Shown in pieces: positions 63,440 through 64,000 of a DNA stretch of 64,000 nucleotides. Both the position numbers and the translations under genes were made by a program. The stretch covers positions 28,547,041 through 28,611,040 of the forward strand of contig JAYGXS010000005.1 in assembly GCA_036362985.1 (NCBI GenBank). Direction: 5' to 3'. The notes beneath the pieces are model-generated. The model was not told the origin of the DNA. It saw nothing but the letters and a program-made list of their open reading frames with translations, and did not search any database. Source of the stretch: Ligula intestinalis. Taxonomy: Eukaryota; Platyhelminthes; Cestoda; Diphyllobothriidea; Diphyllobothriidae. Position 1 is the first letter of the stretch; each line of letters opens with the position of its first letter.

Positions 63440-64000
63440 ACACGACCCGGCTGTGATGCAAATCTCACTTCAATTGATTTCTCACCTACAAGTATTCATA
63501 AAGAAATAGCTCGTCTCAACAATTCACATTCATTCGGGACGGATAACATTCCAGACTCATTTATTAAGCAACTAAGGGATTTTCCTCCTTTACTGAGCAA
63601 ATTATTTGCAATATTTCTCGAAAACGGTTTTTTCCTGATTCTTGGAAAACTTCTATTGTAATTCCAGTTTTTAAATCTGGTTCCAGATCTGACATTAAAA
63701 ATTATCGCGGTGTTCATAAAACACCTTCTCTAGCTAAACTGTTTGCAAAATTAATCGCCAATAAAATAAAAGATTTTTGCAAAAGCAATCAAGTATTAAA
63801 CATATTCCAGCATAGTTTTTTACCAGACCAATCTTGTTAAACATGTCATATATCTTTTCTTAATCTCCTCACTTCTCTTCGTAACGATCATTTATCTGTG
63901 GTAGTCATCTATTTTGATCATAGTAAGGCATTTGATAAAGTATCTCATAGGAGACTACTAGCCAAACTAGAGGCCATAGTATTTTTTAGTCCTCTAATTG
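63440..64000 (+). pseudogene. CR1-like LINE RT, runs off the window
   Basis: It reads FSPTSIHKEIARLNNSHSFG, DNIPDSFIKQLRDFPPLLSK, then after a frameshift SWKTSIVIPVFKSGSRSDIK, NYRGVHKTPSLAKLFAKLIA, a stop, and a decayed DHSKAFDKVSHRRLLAKLEA-equivalent (63915-63985). The nucleotide match to 60.52-60.85 kb is close, so it is the same family. The 3' part lies beyond the window. Confidence 0.8.

Noticed and set aside
1..64000. CRISPR arrays, bacterial operons, rRNA genes, intact tRNA genes
   Set aside because: No regularly spaced direct repeats, ribosome-binding-site-led gene clusters, rRNA segments or full cloverleafs were seen. The split genes and LINE/PLE content point to a eukaryote.

Overview
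The window looks like nuclear DNA of a parasitic flatworm, most likely a diphyllobothriidean tapeworm (Spirometra/Dibothriocephalus type). The reasons are split host genes with one very short intron and a dense load of decayed retroelements: several Penelope-like elements (PLEs), several LINE lineages, Ty3/Gypsy remnants and tRNA-derived SINEs. The organism call rests on my recognition of the protein families and was not searched. Almost everything coding-like is a broken transposon ORF.

Two host genes can be supported. (1) An EF-hand (calmodulin-like) gene on the + strand has three exons (8889-9030, 13249-13349, 14432-14460) whose splice phases join exactly into the C-terminal lobe of an EF-hand protein ending in a stop. 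Its introns hold PLE tails, a PLE endonuclease fragment and a Gypsy RT fragment. (2) A TMEM127-like multi-pass membrane protein on the - strand has exons 55987-55933 and 55895-55427, separated by a 37-nt intron. A possible further + strand exon lies at 52632-52728.

Layout. 1-4.6 kb: AT-rich, two copies of a tRNA-derived SINE. 4.6-7.2 kb: CR1-like LINE with an internal deletion. 8.3-14.5 kb: EF-hand gene with PLE tails in two inverted pairs. 14.9-21.7 kb: LINE RT scrap and three PLE bodies (one minus, one plus, one rearranged). 22-31 kb: scraps of PLEs and LINEs, an unclassified dispersed repeat, a sequence gap (N) in an AAG array, and a PLE endonuclease. 32.0-35.5 kb: near-complete LINE with a 2A-like motif and PHD-like finger at its N-terminus, bounded by a likely target-site duplication. 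36-39.5 kb: SINE, long palindrome, PLE-like N-terminal ORFs. 39.5-44.5 kb: LINE with C-terminal C2H2 zinc fingers. 44.9-47.2 kb: PLE-like tails, palindrome, tandem duplication. 47.9-52.2 kb: rearranged cluster of RTE-like LINE copies and a 388-bp MITE. 52.6-56.0 kb: host-like low-repeat segment with the TMEM127-like gene. 56.5-58.4 kb: a 227-bp internally deleted derivative of the 32-kb LINE, a Gypsy RT/RNase H fragment and a possible solo LTR. 58.7-64 kb: two CR1-like LINE copies, the second nested with another LINE 3' end and running off the window.

The most interesting signals are: (a) a recurring hammerhead-like core (CTGANGA, hairpin, GAAA) in PLE-type tails, with an invariant 19-nt spacing and compensating stem changes; (b) several head-to-head palindromes, two of them clearly made from such tails and one bounded by a 16-bp duplication; (c) the LINE with a 2A-like start and its short derivative with a 13-bp target-site duplication.
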